Assembly: GCA_963812415.1 (NCBI GenBank)
Contig: CAWEVH010000002.1
Location: 186,001 to 250,000 of the forward strand
DNA length: 64,000 nucleotides
Direction: 5' to 3'
Source of the DNA: JACVRW01 sp963812415
Lineage (GTDB): Bacteria > Actinomycetota > Thermoleophilia > Solirubrobacterales > Thermoleophilaceae
Shown in pieces: positions 54,416 to 62,767 of the stretch. The translations under genes and the position numbers were made by a program. Under the pieces are notes generated by a model. It ran no database searches. It worked only from the letters and a program-made list of their open reading frames with translations, and was not told where the DNA came from. Position 1 is the first letter of the stretch. Every line of letters begins with the position of its first letter.

Positions 54416-55537
54416 ATGTCACAGCTGGCAGGGGCTTCCGTCGTGGCCGCGCCCGGGAACCCGGCGGCGGCGACCCCGTCCCTGCCCGTCCTGTGCGGGC
54501 TCGCGCTCGCGAACCCGCAGGCGCAGCACAGCCAGGACGAGCTGCTGGACATGCTCGGGCTGCGGGACGACGAGTTCGCGCGGGGGATCTTCTCCCGCTC
54601 GGGCGTCCGCACCCGCCGGCTCGACGTGTCGCGAGAGACGGTCGCGGCAACGCTCCAGGAGCGCGCGGCCGACAGCGAGGAGCGACTCTTCGAGATGGCG
54701 GTGCGGGCGGTCGGCGAGCTCGACTTCGACCCGGCCGAGATCGGCCTGGTCGTGACCGCGAGCTACTACTCGGTGGGCGGGCCGACGCTCGCCCACCGAG
54801 TGCTCGAGCACTTCGGGCTGCCGCCGGCGGCCGACAAGTATCACCTCACCGGCGTCGGCTGCGCCAGCGCCGTCCCGCTGCTGCGCCTGGCCGGCCAGGC
54901 CCTGCGCGACCGCGCGCCCGGAGAGCGGGCGCTCGTGGTGGGCGCCGAGGCGGTGAGCGGCTTCCTGAGCCGCGTCCGCCCCGGCGACGAGAAGGCCAAG
55001 GTGGTGGGCTCGGCCCTGTTCGCGGACGGCTGCGCAGCCGCCCTGCTCGCGCTCGGCGACGGCGACCGCGAGCCCGGCGGGGTCGAGATCGCCGCGACCG
55101 CGGTGCACCAGGTGCCGGACACGCTCGGGCACGTGCGCTTCGCGGTGAGCGCCACCGACTCGCACATGATGATCGCCCGCGAGCTGCCCGCGATCGCCGA
55201 GACCGGCGTGCCCCCGCTCGTCGACGGCTTCCTCGCGACTCACGGGCTCGAGCGCTCCGACGTCGACCACTGGCTGATCCACCCCGGCGGGCGCGGGATC
55301 ATCGAGGGGCTGCGGCGCGGTCTGGGACTGACGGGCGAGCAGGTGGCGCCGAGCGTCCGGGTGCTGGCCGAGCTCGGGAACATGGGCACGCCGTCGAGCT
55401 TCTTCGTCCTCGAGGCAACCGAGGAGATGCGCCGGCCGGCGCCCGGCGACCGCGGCCTGATGGTCGCGATCGGACCGGGTGTGACGGTCGGCCTGATGCT
55501 GACCAACTGGAAGCAAGGAGACGATCCATGCAGGTGA
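54416..55537 (+). CDS. Type III polyketide synthase (chalcone/stilbene synthase family)
   Basis: The 373-residue enzyme has the full triad Cys149 (LTGVGCASAVP), His289 (WLIHPGGRGII) and Asn322 (ELGNMGTPSSFFVL). Supporting motifs are VVTASYYSVGGPTLAHRVLEHFGL and VVGAEAVSGFL. Such homodimers use malonyl-CoA to build alkylresorcinols, alkylpyrones or phenolic lipids; the product here is unknown. It has no signal or membrane segment. The stop overlaps the downstream sulfotransferase start by 10 bases, so the two are one expression unit. Confidence 0.87.
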   Translation: MSQLAGASVVAAPGNPAAATPSLPVLCGLALANPQAQHSQDELLDMLGLRDDEFARGIFSRSGVRTRRLDVSRETVAATLQERAADSEERLFEMAVRAVGELDFDPAEIGLVVTASYYSVGGPTLAHRVLEHFGLPPAADKYHLTGVGCASAVPLLRLAGQALRDRAPGERALVVGAEAVSGFLSRVRPGDEKAKVVGSALFADGCAAALLALGDGDREPGGVEIAATAVHQVPDTLGHVRFAVSATDSHMMIARELPAIAETGVPPLVDGFLATHGLERSDVDHWLIHPGGRGIIEGLRRGLGLTGEQVAPSVRVLAELGNMGTPSSFFVLEATEEMRRPAPGDRGLMVAIGPGVTVGLMLTNWKQGDDPCR

Positions 55538-56172
55538 TAGGCGCCGGCTTCGGCCGGACGGGGACGATGTCGCTCAAGGGCGCGCTCGAGCAGCTCGGCT
55601 TCGGCCCCTCGTTTCACATGATCGACGTCGCGCGCAGGCCCGAGCTGCTGCCGGGCTGGCAGGCCGCGGTGGACGGGGAGATGGTGGACTGGCGCGAGCT
55701 CCTCGACGGCTGGGGCTCGACGGTCGATTGGCCGGCGTGCACGTTCTGGGAGCAGATCTGGGACGCGTTCCCGGACGCCAAGGTGCTGCTGAGCGTGCGC
55801 GACCCGGAGGCCTGGTACGCGAGCTGCCGCAAGAGCATCCATGCCTCGGCCCAGGCCGCCGGGAAGGGCGAGCTCGAGGGCGGCAGCGTCGAGGTCTCAC
55901 CCGAGGCGATGCGCATGATCAACGGCCTGATCTGGAACGGCACCTTCCACGGCCGCTTCGAGGACGAGGACTTCGCGATCTCGGTGTTCAACGACCACAA
56001 CGAGCACGTGAAGGCCACCGTGCCGGCGGACCGGCTGCTCGTGTACGAGATCACCGAGGGTTGGGAGCCGCTCTGCGAGTTCCTCGACGTGCCGGTCCCG
56101 GACACGCCGATGCCGCACCTGAACGACGCCGCGTCGTTCCGGGCGATGGTGGGCCTGCCGGCGCTCACCTAG
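55528..56172 (+). CDS. Sulfotransferase-family protein
   Basis: The 214-residue protein starts MQVIGAGFGRTGTMSLKGALEQLGF, a 5'-PSB loop of the Sulfotransfer_4 type. It continues with DWPACTFWEQIWDAFPDAKVLLSVRDPEAWYASC (3'-PB-like region) and ends LVYEITEGWEPLCEFLDVPVP. AAGGAG lies 8 bases before the ATG. Such enzymes move sulfate from PAPS to hydroxyl groups. The 10-base overlap with the type III polyketide synthase suggests that a phenolic polyketide is the substrate, which is inference. Confidence 0.85.
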   Translation: MQVIGAGFGRTGTMSLKGALEQLGFGPSFHMIDVARRPELLPGWQAAVDGEMVDWRELLDGWGSTVDWPACTFWEQIWDAFPDAKVLLSVRDPEAWYASCRKSIHASAQAAGKGELEGGSVEVSPEAMRMINGLIWNGTFHGRFEDEDFAISVFNDHNEHVKATVPADRLLVYEITEGWEPLCEFLDVPVPDTPMPHLNDAASFRAMVGLPALT

Positions 56173-56200
56173 TGCGCGGCAGCCGCTGTACGCTGCTCCC

Positions 56201-56726
56201 GTGGCTGCGAACCGAGCGGGCGGGGAACGAGGGCTCCCGGGCGGCGTCGAGCTGCGCGCGGGTGAGCAGGTCCTCTACCAGGGTCGGCCGTCGTGGCGGG
56301 CGCTGCTGTCGTTCTACGCCGGCGGGCTGCTGCTGGCGGTCGTGGTGTTCGTGGTGCTCGTCCCGCTGCTCGACGTCGGGGCGATCGGCGTGCTGGTCGC
56401 GCTCGCGATCGCCGCCGGGAACGCTGCTGATCGGCTGGTTCAGGAGGGTTTCCACGCGCTACCTGATCACCGACCAGCGCCTGCGGATCTCCACCGGGAT
56501 CGTGCGCCGCAACGTGCAGGAGACCAGGCTGGCACGCGTGCAGAACGTCAACTACAGCCAGGGTGTCCTCGACCGAGTCGTGGGCGTGGGTCACGTGGAC
56601 TTCGACACCGCAGGCACGGACGACTCCGAGTTCCAGTTCAGCTACGTGAACGGTCCGGAGAAGGTCGTGCGCGCCGTCGACTCCGCGATCCACGCCGAGC
56701 ACGGCGCCCAACGCGAGAGCCTCTAG
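56201..56726 (+). CDS. bPH-type membrane protein, with one frameshift
   Basis: The protein starts at GTG 56201 (MAANRAGGERGLPGGVELRAGEQVLYQGRPSWRALLSFY). Two membrane helices follow (about 48-70 and 72-86). Skipping one extra base near 56421 joins AIAAG to TLLIGWFRRVSTRYLITDQRLRISTGIVRRNVQETRLARVQNVNYSQG, the bPH_2 signature, ending at 56726. Corrected length is 174 residues. The bacterial PH domain is a lipid- or protein-binding module; function unknown. Confidence 0.8.
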
Positions 56727-56743
56727 AGCGACCGGGCGGGGTC

Positions 56744-57379
56744 ATGGGAGCTGAGCTGATCGCGTTCCTCGGGATCGCCGCCCTCGTGATCGTCACCCCC
56801 GGGCAGGACACCGCGCTCACCATCCGCAACACCCTGTTCGGCGGGCGCCGGGTCGGGACGGCCACGGCGCTCGGGGTCGCGGGCGGCCAGGCCGTCTGGA
56901 CGCTCGCTGCGAGCGTGGGGGTGGCGGCCGTGATCGCGGCATCGGAGCCGGCCTTCGTGGCGCTCAAGCTCGCGGGCGCGGGCTACCTCGTGCTGCTCGG
57001 GCTGCAGACCCTGTGGGCGGCCGTGCGCGGCGAGCCGCACCCGGAGTCCGGCGAGCGGGCCGGCGGGGGCGCGGGGCTACTCCCCTCGAAGGCGCTCCGC
57101 CAGGGACTGGTCAGCAATCTGGCGAACCCGAAGATGGCGGTCTTCTTCACGAGCCTGCTGCCACAGTTCGCCCCGGCGGAGGGACCGGCGTTCCCGGTCA
57201 TGCTGGGCCTCGGCCTGCTCTTCTGTGCCATGACCTTCGCCTGGCTGTGCGGCTACGCGGCCGCCGTCCACCGAGCCCGCGATCTGCTGAGACGACCGCG
57301 AGTCAGGCGCTCGCTCGACGCCCTGATGGGCAGCGCGCTCGTGGCGCTCGGCCTGCGCCTGGCCGCCGAGGAGCGCTAA
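56744..57379 (+). CDS. LysE/RhtB-family amino-acid exporter
   Basis: The 211-residue protein has six membrane helices and the family start AELIAFLGIAALVIVTPGQDTALTIRNTLFGGRRVG. The P-G-Q/P-D motif at about residues 18-22 and a later GLVSNLANPKMAVFFTSLLPQF also fit. It would export an amino acid or analogue. The next gene starts 8 bp after its stop, so exporter, epimerase and reductase may form one unit. Substrate unknown. Confidence 0.88.
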   Translation: MGAELIAFLGIAALVIVTPGQDTALTIRNTLFGGRRVGTATALGVAGGQAVWTLAASVGVAAVIAASEPAFVALKLAGAGYLVLLGLQTLWAAVRGEPHPESGERAGGGAGLLPSKALRQGLVSNLANPKMAVFFTSLLPQFAPAEGPAFPVMLGLGLLFCAMTFAWLCGYAAAVHRARDLLRRPRVRRSLDALMGSALVALGLRLAAEER

Positions 57380-57387
57380 GGCGAGCG

Positions 57388-58392
57388 GTGGACGTCCGCA
57401 CGACGGACTACCACACCGCCGGCGAGCCGTTCCGGATCGTGGTGGAGGGCGGCCCGGAGCTCCCGGGCGCCGCGGTGCGGGAGCGACGCGAGCACGCGCG
57501 CGCGAGCGACGAGGTGGACGCCGTGCGCCGGCTGCTCTGCCACGAGCCGCGTGGTCACGCCGACATGTACGGCTGCTTCCTCGTGCCGCCGGACGACAAC
57601 GGGGCCGACCTCGGGGCCGTCTTCTGGCACAAGGACGGCTACTCCACCGCCTGCGGTCACGGCACGATCGCGCTCGGTGCCTGGGCGGTCGAAACGGGGC
57701 TGGTCGAGGCCGACCCGGACGGCGAGACGCCGGTGAGGATCGACGTCCCCTCGGGGCGTGTGACCGCGACGGTCCGCGCCGCGGGCGGCGCCGTGGGGGG
57801 CGTGACCTTCCGCAACGTCGCCGCCTACGCGCTCGCCCGCGACGTGCCCGTGGAGCTCGAGGTCGGCTCGGCCCGGGTCGACCTGGCCTACGGCGGCGCG
57901 ATCTACGCCTGCCTGCCCGCTTCCGCGCTCGGCCTGACGGTCGAGCCGGGCGCTCTGCCGGAGCTGATCGCGGCCGGCCGCGCGGTCAAGCGCGCCCTCG
58001 AGGGGAGCGCCGCGGCCAGGCACCCGAGCGACGAGCGCCTGTCCGGCGTCTACGGCACGATCCTCTACGAGGAGCTCGATTCCGGTCCGCCGCTGCGCCA
58101 ACGCAACGTGGCAGTGTTCGCCGACGGCGAGGTGGACCGCTCGCCGTGCGGCTCGGGGACCTCGGCGCGGCTGGCGCTGCTGCACGCGGAGGGCAGGCTG
58201 GCGGCGGGCGCCGCGCTCGTGCACGAGTCGATCGTGGGCACCGAGTTCGAGGCGCGTGTCGTCGAGGAGCTGGCCGCCGAGGGCCGCGACGCCGTGATCA
58301 CGGAGGTGAGCGGCAACGCGTTCAGGACCGGCGAGCACCGCTTCGTGCTCGACCCGTGCGATCCGCTCGGCACGGGGTTCGTGCTGCGGTGA
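57388..58392 (+). CDS. Proline racemase family: hydroxyproline 2-epimerase type
   Basis: The 334-residue enzyme has both catalytic cysteines, C89 (YSTACGHGTIALG) and C254 (RSPCGSGTSARLAL). This fits racemase or epimerase activity rather than trans-3-hydroxyproline dehydratase, whose second cysteine is threonine. The start is GTG 57388 (VDVRTTDYHTAGEPFRIVV), the typical family N-terminus. Together with the next gene it suggests a 4-hydroxyproline or 3-hydroxyproline route; the exact substrate is inferred. It overlaps the next gene by four bases. Confidence 0.88.
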   Translation: MDVRTTDYHTAGEPFRIVVEGGPELPGAAVRERREHARASDEVDAVRRLLCHEPRGHADMYGCFLVPPDDNGADLGAVFWHKDGYSTACGHGTIALGAWAVETGLVEADPDGETPVRIDVPSGRVTATVRAAGGAVGGVTFRNVAAYALARDVPVELEVGSARVDLAYGGAIYACLPASALGLTVEPGALPELIAAGRAVKRALEGSAAARHPSDERLSGVYGTILYEELDSGPPLRQRNVAVFADGEVDRSPCGSGTSARLALLHAEGRLAAGAALVHESIVGTEFEARVVEELAAEGRDAVITEVSGNAFRTGEHRFVLDPCDPLGTGFVLR

Positions 58393-59330
58393 GCGCTCCC
58401 GCGTTCCTCGACGGGGCGGAGATTGCCCGGCGGCTGTCGCCGGACGCGGCGGTCGACGCCCTCGAGGCGGCGCTGCGCGGCGGCCTCGACCCGGACGCCG
58501 ATCCGGCGCGGATCTCCGTGCCGGAGCGGGGCGGCAGGGGCGACCTGCTCGTGATGCCCTCGAGCGCCGCGGGCTCCCTGGGCGTCAAGCTCGCCAGCGT
58601 CGCCCCGGCCAACCCGGAGGCCGGGCTGCCGAGGATCCAGGGCGTGTACGTGCTGTTCGATCCCGTCACGCTCGCGCCCGCCGCCATGCTCGACGGCATC
58701 GCTCTCACGGCGCTGCGCACTTCGGCGGTCTCCGCGCTCGCGGTCAGGCATCTCGCCGAGGCGGACGCGAGCCGTCTGCTCGTGTTCGGCACCGGCCCCC
58801 AGGCCTGGGCGCACGTCGAGGCGTTGCGCGCGGTGCGCCCGGTCGAGCGCGTGGACGTGGTCGCGCGCGATGCCGAGGGCATCGAGCGCTTCGTGCGCCG
58901 CTGCCGCTCCGCCGGGCTCGCCGCGGCGCGCGCCGACACGGACGCGGTTCCCGCCGCCGAGCTGATCTGCTGCTGTACCACGGCTCGCCGGCCGCTCTTC
59001 GACGGCGACCGCGTGGCCAAGCGGACGACCGTCGTCGCGGTCGGCTCTCACGAGCCCGACGCGCGCGAGGTCGACGAGCGGCTCGTGGAGCGCGCGATGG
59101 TGGTGGTCGAGTCGCGCACGGTGGCGCTGAGCGAGGCCGGCGACGTGATCGCCCCGATCCTCGCGGGCACGCTCGCGGAGTCCGAGCTCGTGACGCTCGA
59201 CTCGCTGGTGCGCGGCGAGGCGGCGGTCGCCCCCGGGCGCCCGCGTCTGTTCAAGAGCTCGGGCATGGCGTGGGAGGACCTGGTCGTGGCGGCCGCGGTT
59301 GTGCGCGCGGGCCCGGGCAAGCCGGGGTAG
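58389..59330 (+). CDS. Ornithine cyclodeaminase/mu-crystallin family reductase
   Basis: The 313-residue protein has a substrate lysine in GSLGVKLASVAP, the NAD(P) motif LLVFGTGPQAWAHVEAL near residue 135, and TALRTSAVSALAVRHLA just before it. Members include ornithine cyclodeaminase and delta1-pyrroline-2-carboxylate reductase. The latter fits best, because it sits in an operon with the epimerase and would reduce its downstream intermediate. The start is a GTG overlapping the epimerase stop (GTGA). Confidence 0.85.
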   Translation: MSAPAFLDGAEIARRLSPDAAVDALEAALRGGLDPDADPARISVPERGGRGDLLVMPSSAAGSLGVKLASVAPANPEAGLPRIQGVYVLFDPVTLAPAAMLDGIALTALRTSAVSALAVRHLAEADASRLLVFGTGPQAWAHVEALRAVRPVERVDVVARDAEGIERFVRRCRSAGLAAARADTDAVPAAELICCCTTARRPLFDGDRVAKRTTVVAVGSHEPDAREVDERLVERAMVVVESRTVALSEAGDVIAPILAGTLAESELVTLDSLVRGEAAVAPGRPRLFKSSGMAWEDLVVAAAVVRAGPGKPG

Positions 59331-59339
59331 GGTCTTCCC

Positions 59340-60611
59340 ATCCGCGTTCTCTGGCCCCTGACGATCGCCGGCGTCCTCGTGCTGGCCGCACCCGCGCAGG
59401 CGGCGGCCCCCGCCGCCGAGGGTCGGCTGCTGGTCGGCTTCGAGAAGGGCGTGTCGAAGGACCGCCAGCAGCAACTCGTGGCGGCGGCCGACGCCCGCAT
59501 CGCACGGCGCTTCAGCGCGATCCGCGGCGGCCGCCTGCTGCTGGTCCGGCCGCGCTCCGGTAGCGAGACCGGCCCGCTGCGCAAGCGGCTCGCGCGGCTG
59601 CGCGAGGTTGCGTACGCCGAGCCCGATTTCTTCCTCTTCTCCTCCGTGCCGAAGGTCCCGGACGATCCGTTCTACCCGCTTCAGTGGGCGGTGATCGACT
59701 CGCCGGACGATCACGACATCGACGCGCCGGACGCCTGGGCCACGCGTACCGCCTGCGCCAAGGTGGCGATCCTCGACACCGGCGCCGACACCGACCACCC
59801 CGACCTGACGGCGAACCTCTACAAGAGCGGCGACAAGCCGAACAACAACAAGGACGACGACAAGAACGGCTACGTCGACGACACCTACGGCTACAACGTG
59901 ATCGAGGGCAAGGGGTCTGGCGAGGACGACAACGGCCACGGCACCCACGTGTCCGGCATCGTGGGCGCGCGCGGCAACAGCGACGTCGGCGTGGCGGGCA
60001 CCTGCTGGTCGACGAAGCTCCTGCCCGTGAAGTTCATGAACTCGAAGGGCAAGGGCTCCACCTCGGACGCGATCGCCGGCATCCAGTACGCCGTGGAGCA
60101 GGGTCTCAAGATCATCAACTGCTCGTTCGGGTCGAGCTCGAAGTCGTCCTCCCTCCACGACGCGGTGGACTACGCGCAGGATCACGGCACGCTGCTCGTG
60201 GTCGCCGCGGGCAACGACGGCGACGACATCGAGAAGAACCCGCTCTACCCCGCCTCCTACACCGACTCGAACATCCTTGCCGTGGCCGCCAGCACGGACG
60301 AGGACGAGCTGGCGTCGTTCTCGAACTACGGCGACGTGACGGTCGACGTGGGCGCTCCCGGCGACAGCATCTACTCGACCTACCTGGGCGGCGGCTACAA
60401 GACGCTGTCGGGGACCTCGATGGCCTCGCCGTACGTGGCCGGTGCCGCCGCGATGCTGCGCAAGCAGGAGTCGGACGCCACCTACGGCCAGCTGCGCAAG
60501 GCGCTGCGAGAGAAGGTCGACAAGCCGCCCGCCCTGCAGGGCAAGGTCGTCTACAACGGACGCTTGAACGTGCAGAAGGCGCTGGCCGCGATCGCCTCGA
60601 TCGTCAACTAG
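59340..60611 (+). CDS. Secreted subtilisin-like serine protease (S8), non-standard start
   Basis: The preprotein has a signal peptide (IRVLWPLTIAGVLVLAAPAQA), an I9-type inhibitor propeptide (RLLVGFEKGVSKDRQQQLVAA to VAYAEPDFF), and the catalytic domain. The catalytic motifs are Asp in VAILDTGADTDHPDL, His in NGHGTHVSGIVGA and Ser in SGTSMASPYVAGAA. It is about 420 residues. The signal peptide would start at an ATC codon (59340), directly after the stop of the reductase gene. The first GTG (59379) would cut it in half. The ATC could be an error for ATG. It probably digests proteins outside the cell. Confidence 0.88.
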   Translation: MRVLWPLTIAGVLVLAAPAQAAAPAAEGRLLVGFEKGVSKDRQQQLVAAADARIARRFSAIRGGRLLLVRPRSGSETGPLRKRLARLREVAYAEPDFFLFSSVPKVPDDPFYPLQWAVIDSPDDHDIDAPDAWATRTACAKVAILDTGADTDHPDLTANLYKSGDKPNNNKDDDKNGYVDDTYGYNVIEGKGSGEDDNGHGTHVSGIVGARGNSDVGVAGTCWSTKLLPVKFMNSKGKGSTSDAIAGIQYAVEQGLKIINCSFGSSSKSSSLHDAVDYAQDHGTLLVVAAGNDGDDIEKNPLYPASYTDSNILAVAASTDEDELASFSNYGDVTVDVGAPGDSIYSTYLGGGYKTLSGTSMASPYVAGAAAMLRKQESDATYGQLRKALREKVDKPPALQGKVVYNGRLNVQKALAAIASIVN

Positions 60612-62005
60612 CCGACCGGTCGGGCCCGAAGGAGGCCGTGAGCAGCGCCCCGCCGCCGGGGGCGTTGGCAGCGCTCACACTGCCGCCGTGGGCCTCGGTG
60701 GCCTGGCGGACGATCGCGAGCCCGAGCCCCGAGCCGGGCAGCGCGCGGGCGCCGTCCGCGCGGTAGAAGCGCTCGAACACGCGGGGAAGGTCCTCATCGT
60801 CGAAGCCGGGGCCGTGGTCGCGAACGCTCAGCACGCCGTCCGCGAGCTCCACCTCCACCGCGCCGCCGGCCGGGCTCCACTTGGCCGCGTTGTCGACCAG
60901 GTTCGACACCGCGCGCTGGATGCGCTGCGGGTCGCCGCGCACGATCGTCGCCTCGGTATCGAGCCGGAAGTCGAGGTCCGTCGCGCGCCCGCGGGCACGC
61001 TCGACCACCGAGCGCACGATCTCGTCGAGCCGCAGCTCGCCCACGTGATCGCCGAGCTTCGTGCCGCGGGCGAGCTCGACCACGTCGGCCACGAGGGCCG
61101 TCAGCTCGTCCAGCTCGTCGATCACGTCCCGCCGCAGCGCCTCCTGCTCGGCGCTCGACAGCCTGCCGGCGTGCTGAAGCGTCTGGATGTTGGCGCGCAG
61201 GCTCGCGATCGGCGTGCGCAGCTCGTGGCTCGCGTCCGCCACGAGCTGCCGCTGCGCCTCGACCGAGCCCTCGAGCGAGTCGAGGGTGGCGTTGAAGCTG
61301 CGCGCGAGCCGCGCCAGCTCGTCGTCGCCCACCACCTCGATGCGGTGCGAGAGGTCGGGGTCGGCGGTCAGCTCCTCGGTGCGGCGGGTGAAGCGGGCGA
61401 CGGGCGCGAGTGCGGCGCTGGCCACCGCTGCTCCGAGCGCGGCGCTCAGCAGGATGCCGCCCACGCCCACCAGCGCGAGCACGATCGCGATGCTCTCGAG
61501 CTGGCTGTCCACCTCCTCGAGCGGCCGCGCCACCTGGATCGCCCCGCCGCCCGGCAGCCCGGTGGTGAGCACCCGCAGGTGGGTGCCGTCCACGTCGAGG
61601 TCGGTGAGCTCGCTGCCCTCTCCCTCGCTCGCGATCCGCTCCGCCTCCTCGCCCACCGGCAGCGAGCGGCCCGCTCCGGCCACGCGCCGCACGCCGCCGT
61701 CCGGCGCCACGAACTGGACGAAGGACACCGTGCCCCCGAACGGTGCGGGCTCGGGGCGCAGCGGCACTTCGCCGGGCGCTGCGCCGGGCGGGGGGCCGTC
61801 CCCCGGCCCGAGGAAGCCCGGCGGAGCGCCGCGCTGGTGCCCCTCGGCGAAGCGGACGACCTGCTCGGCGCGGTCGCCGCAGCGAATCGTCCACCTCGCC
61901 GCGGAGCTGCCCGCGCACACCCAGGTAGACCACGGCCGCCACCACCACGACGGCGATCGCCACGGCGAGCCCGGCGGCCGCCGCGATGCGCATGCGCAGG
62001 CTCAT
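60604..62005 (-). CDS. Two-component sensor histidine kinase (MprB-like), with one frameshift
   Basis: ATG 62005 overlaps the regulator stop (ATGA) and starts MSLRMRIAAAAGLAVAIAVVVVAAVVYLGV, the first membrane helix. Skipping one extra base near 61879 joins VDDSLR to DRAEQVVRFAEGHQ. The extracytoplasmic sensor region follows, then a second helix (IAIVLALVGVGGILLSAALGAAV) and HAMP. HisKA has His in ADASHELRTPIASL, and HATPase has NLVDNAAKW, RDHGPGF and GSGLGLAIVRQ. Corrected length is 466 residues. Its 3' end overlaps the convergent protease gene by eight bases. Confidence 0.87.
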
Positions 62006-62676
62006 GGCTCGCGCAGGACGTAGCCGACCCCGCGCACCGTGTGCACGAGCGGCCTGCTGCCGGCGTCCTGGAGCTTCCTGCGCAGGTAGCCCACGTACAC
62101 GCGCAGCGCGTTCGAGGCGGGGCCGAAGTCGTAGCCCCAGACGCGGTCGTAGATGAGGTCGTGCGGGAGCACGCGGCGCGGGTTCAGCATGAACAGCTCG
62201 AGCAGCCCGTACTCGGTCCGGGTGAGCTCGACGAAGCGCTCGCCGACGCGCACGCCGTGCCGCGAGCGGTCGAGCCGGAGCTCCTCGAACGAGAGCGACT
62301 CCGGGTCCCCCTCGCCCACGCTGCGGCGGATCAGCGCCCGCAGGCGGGCCTTGAGCTCGCCCAGGTCGAAGGGCTTGACCACGTAGTCGTCGGCGCCGGC
62401 GTCGAGTCCGTCGATGCGGTCGTCCACGGCGTCGCGCGCGGTGAGCATCAGCACGGGCACCCGGTTGCCGGCCGCGCGCAGGCGCCGGCACACGTCGAGG
62501 CCGTCGATGTCCGGCAGCCCGATGTCGAGCACCACCGCGTCGGGGGCCGTGGTGGCCACCTGCGTGAGCGCACCCTGGCCGGTGTCGGTGGTGAGCACCT
62601 CGTAGCCCGAGAGCGCGAGGGCGCGCCGCACGGCGTCCCGGAGCGCGCGGTCGTCTTCCACGATCAGCAGCCTCAC
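62002..62676 (-). CDS. OmpR-family response regulator (MprA-like)
   Basis: The 224-residue regulator has a receiver domain (LLIVEDDRALRDAV, phospho-acceptor D51 in VVLDIGLPDIDG, LTARD, KPFD). It has a winged-helix domain at about 125-222, with VELTRTEYGLLELFMLNPRRVL and SNALRVYVGYLRRKLQ. It is translationally coupled to the kinase. Three 11-bp direct repeats just upstream are a plausible binding site. Confidence 0.93.
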   Translation of the reverse strand: MRLLIVEDDRALRDAVRRALALSGYEVLTTDTGQGALTQVATTAPDAVVLDIGLPDIDGLDVCRRLRAAGNRVPVLMLTARDAVDDRIDGLDAGADDYVVKPFDLGELKARLRALIRRSVGEGDPESLSFEELRLDRSRHGVRVGERFVELTRTEYGLLELFMLNPRRVLPHDLIYDRVWGYDFGPASNALRVYVGYLRRKLQDAGSRPLVHTVRGVGYVLREP

Positions 62677-62714
62677 GCGGGCAATTGTGGCGGGACGAGC
62701 GCGTTTCTTCCGCT

Positions 62715-62744
62715 GCTCCTACGCCGCTCTTACGCTGCCCCTAC
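62715..62744. repeat. Three 11-bp direct repeats in a divergent promoter region
   Basis: The units GCTCCTAC (62715-62722), GCTCTTAC (62726-62733) and GCCCCTAC (62737-62744) repeat with exactly 11-bp spacing. They lie between the leftward OmpR-type regulator (start 62676) and the rightward secreted helical-repeat gene (start 62768). Evenly phased direct repeats are the normal target shape for OmpR/PhoB-family regulators. Confidence 0.62.
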
Positions 62745-62767
62745 AGAGCGTCACGACGCTCTCCCCC

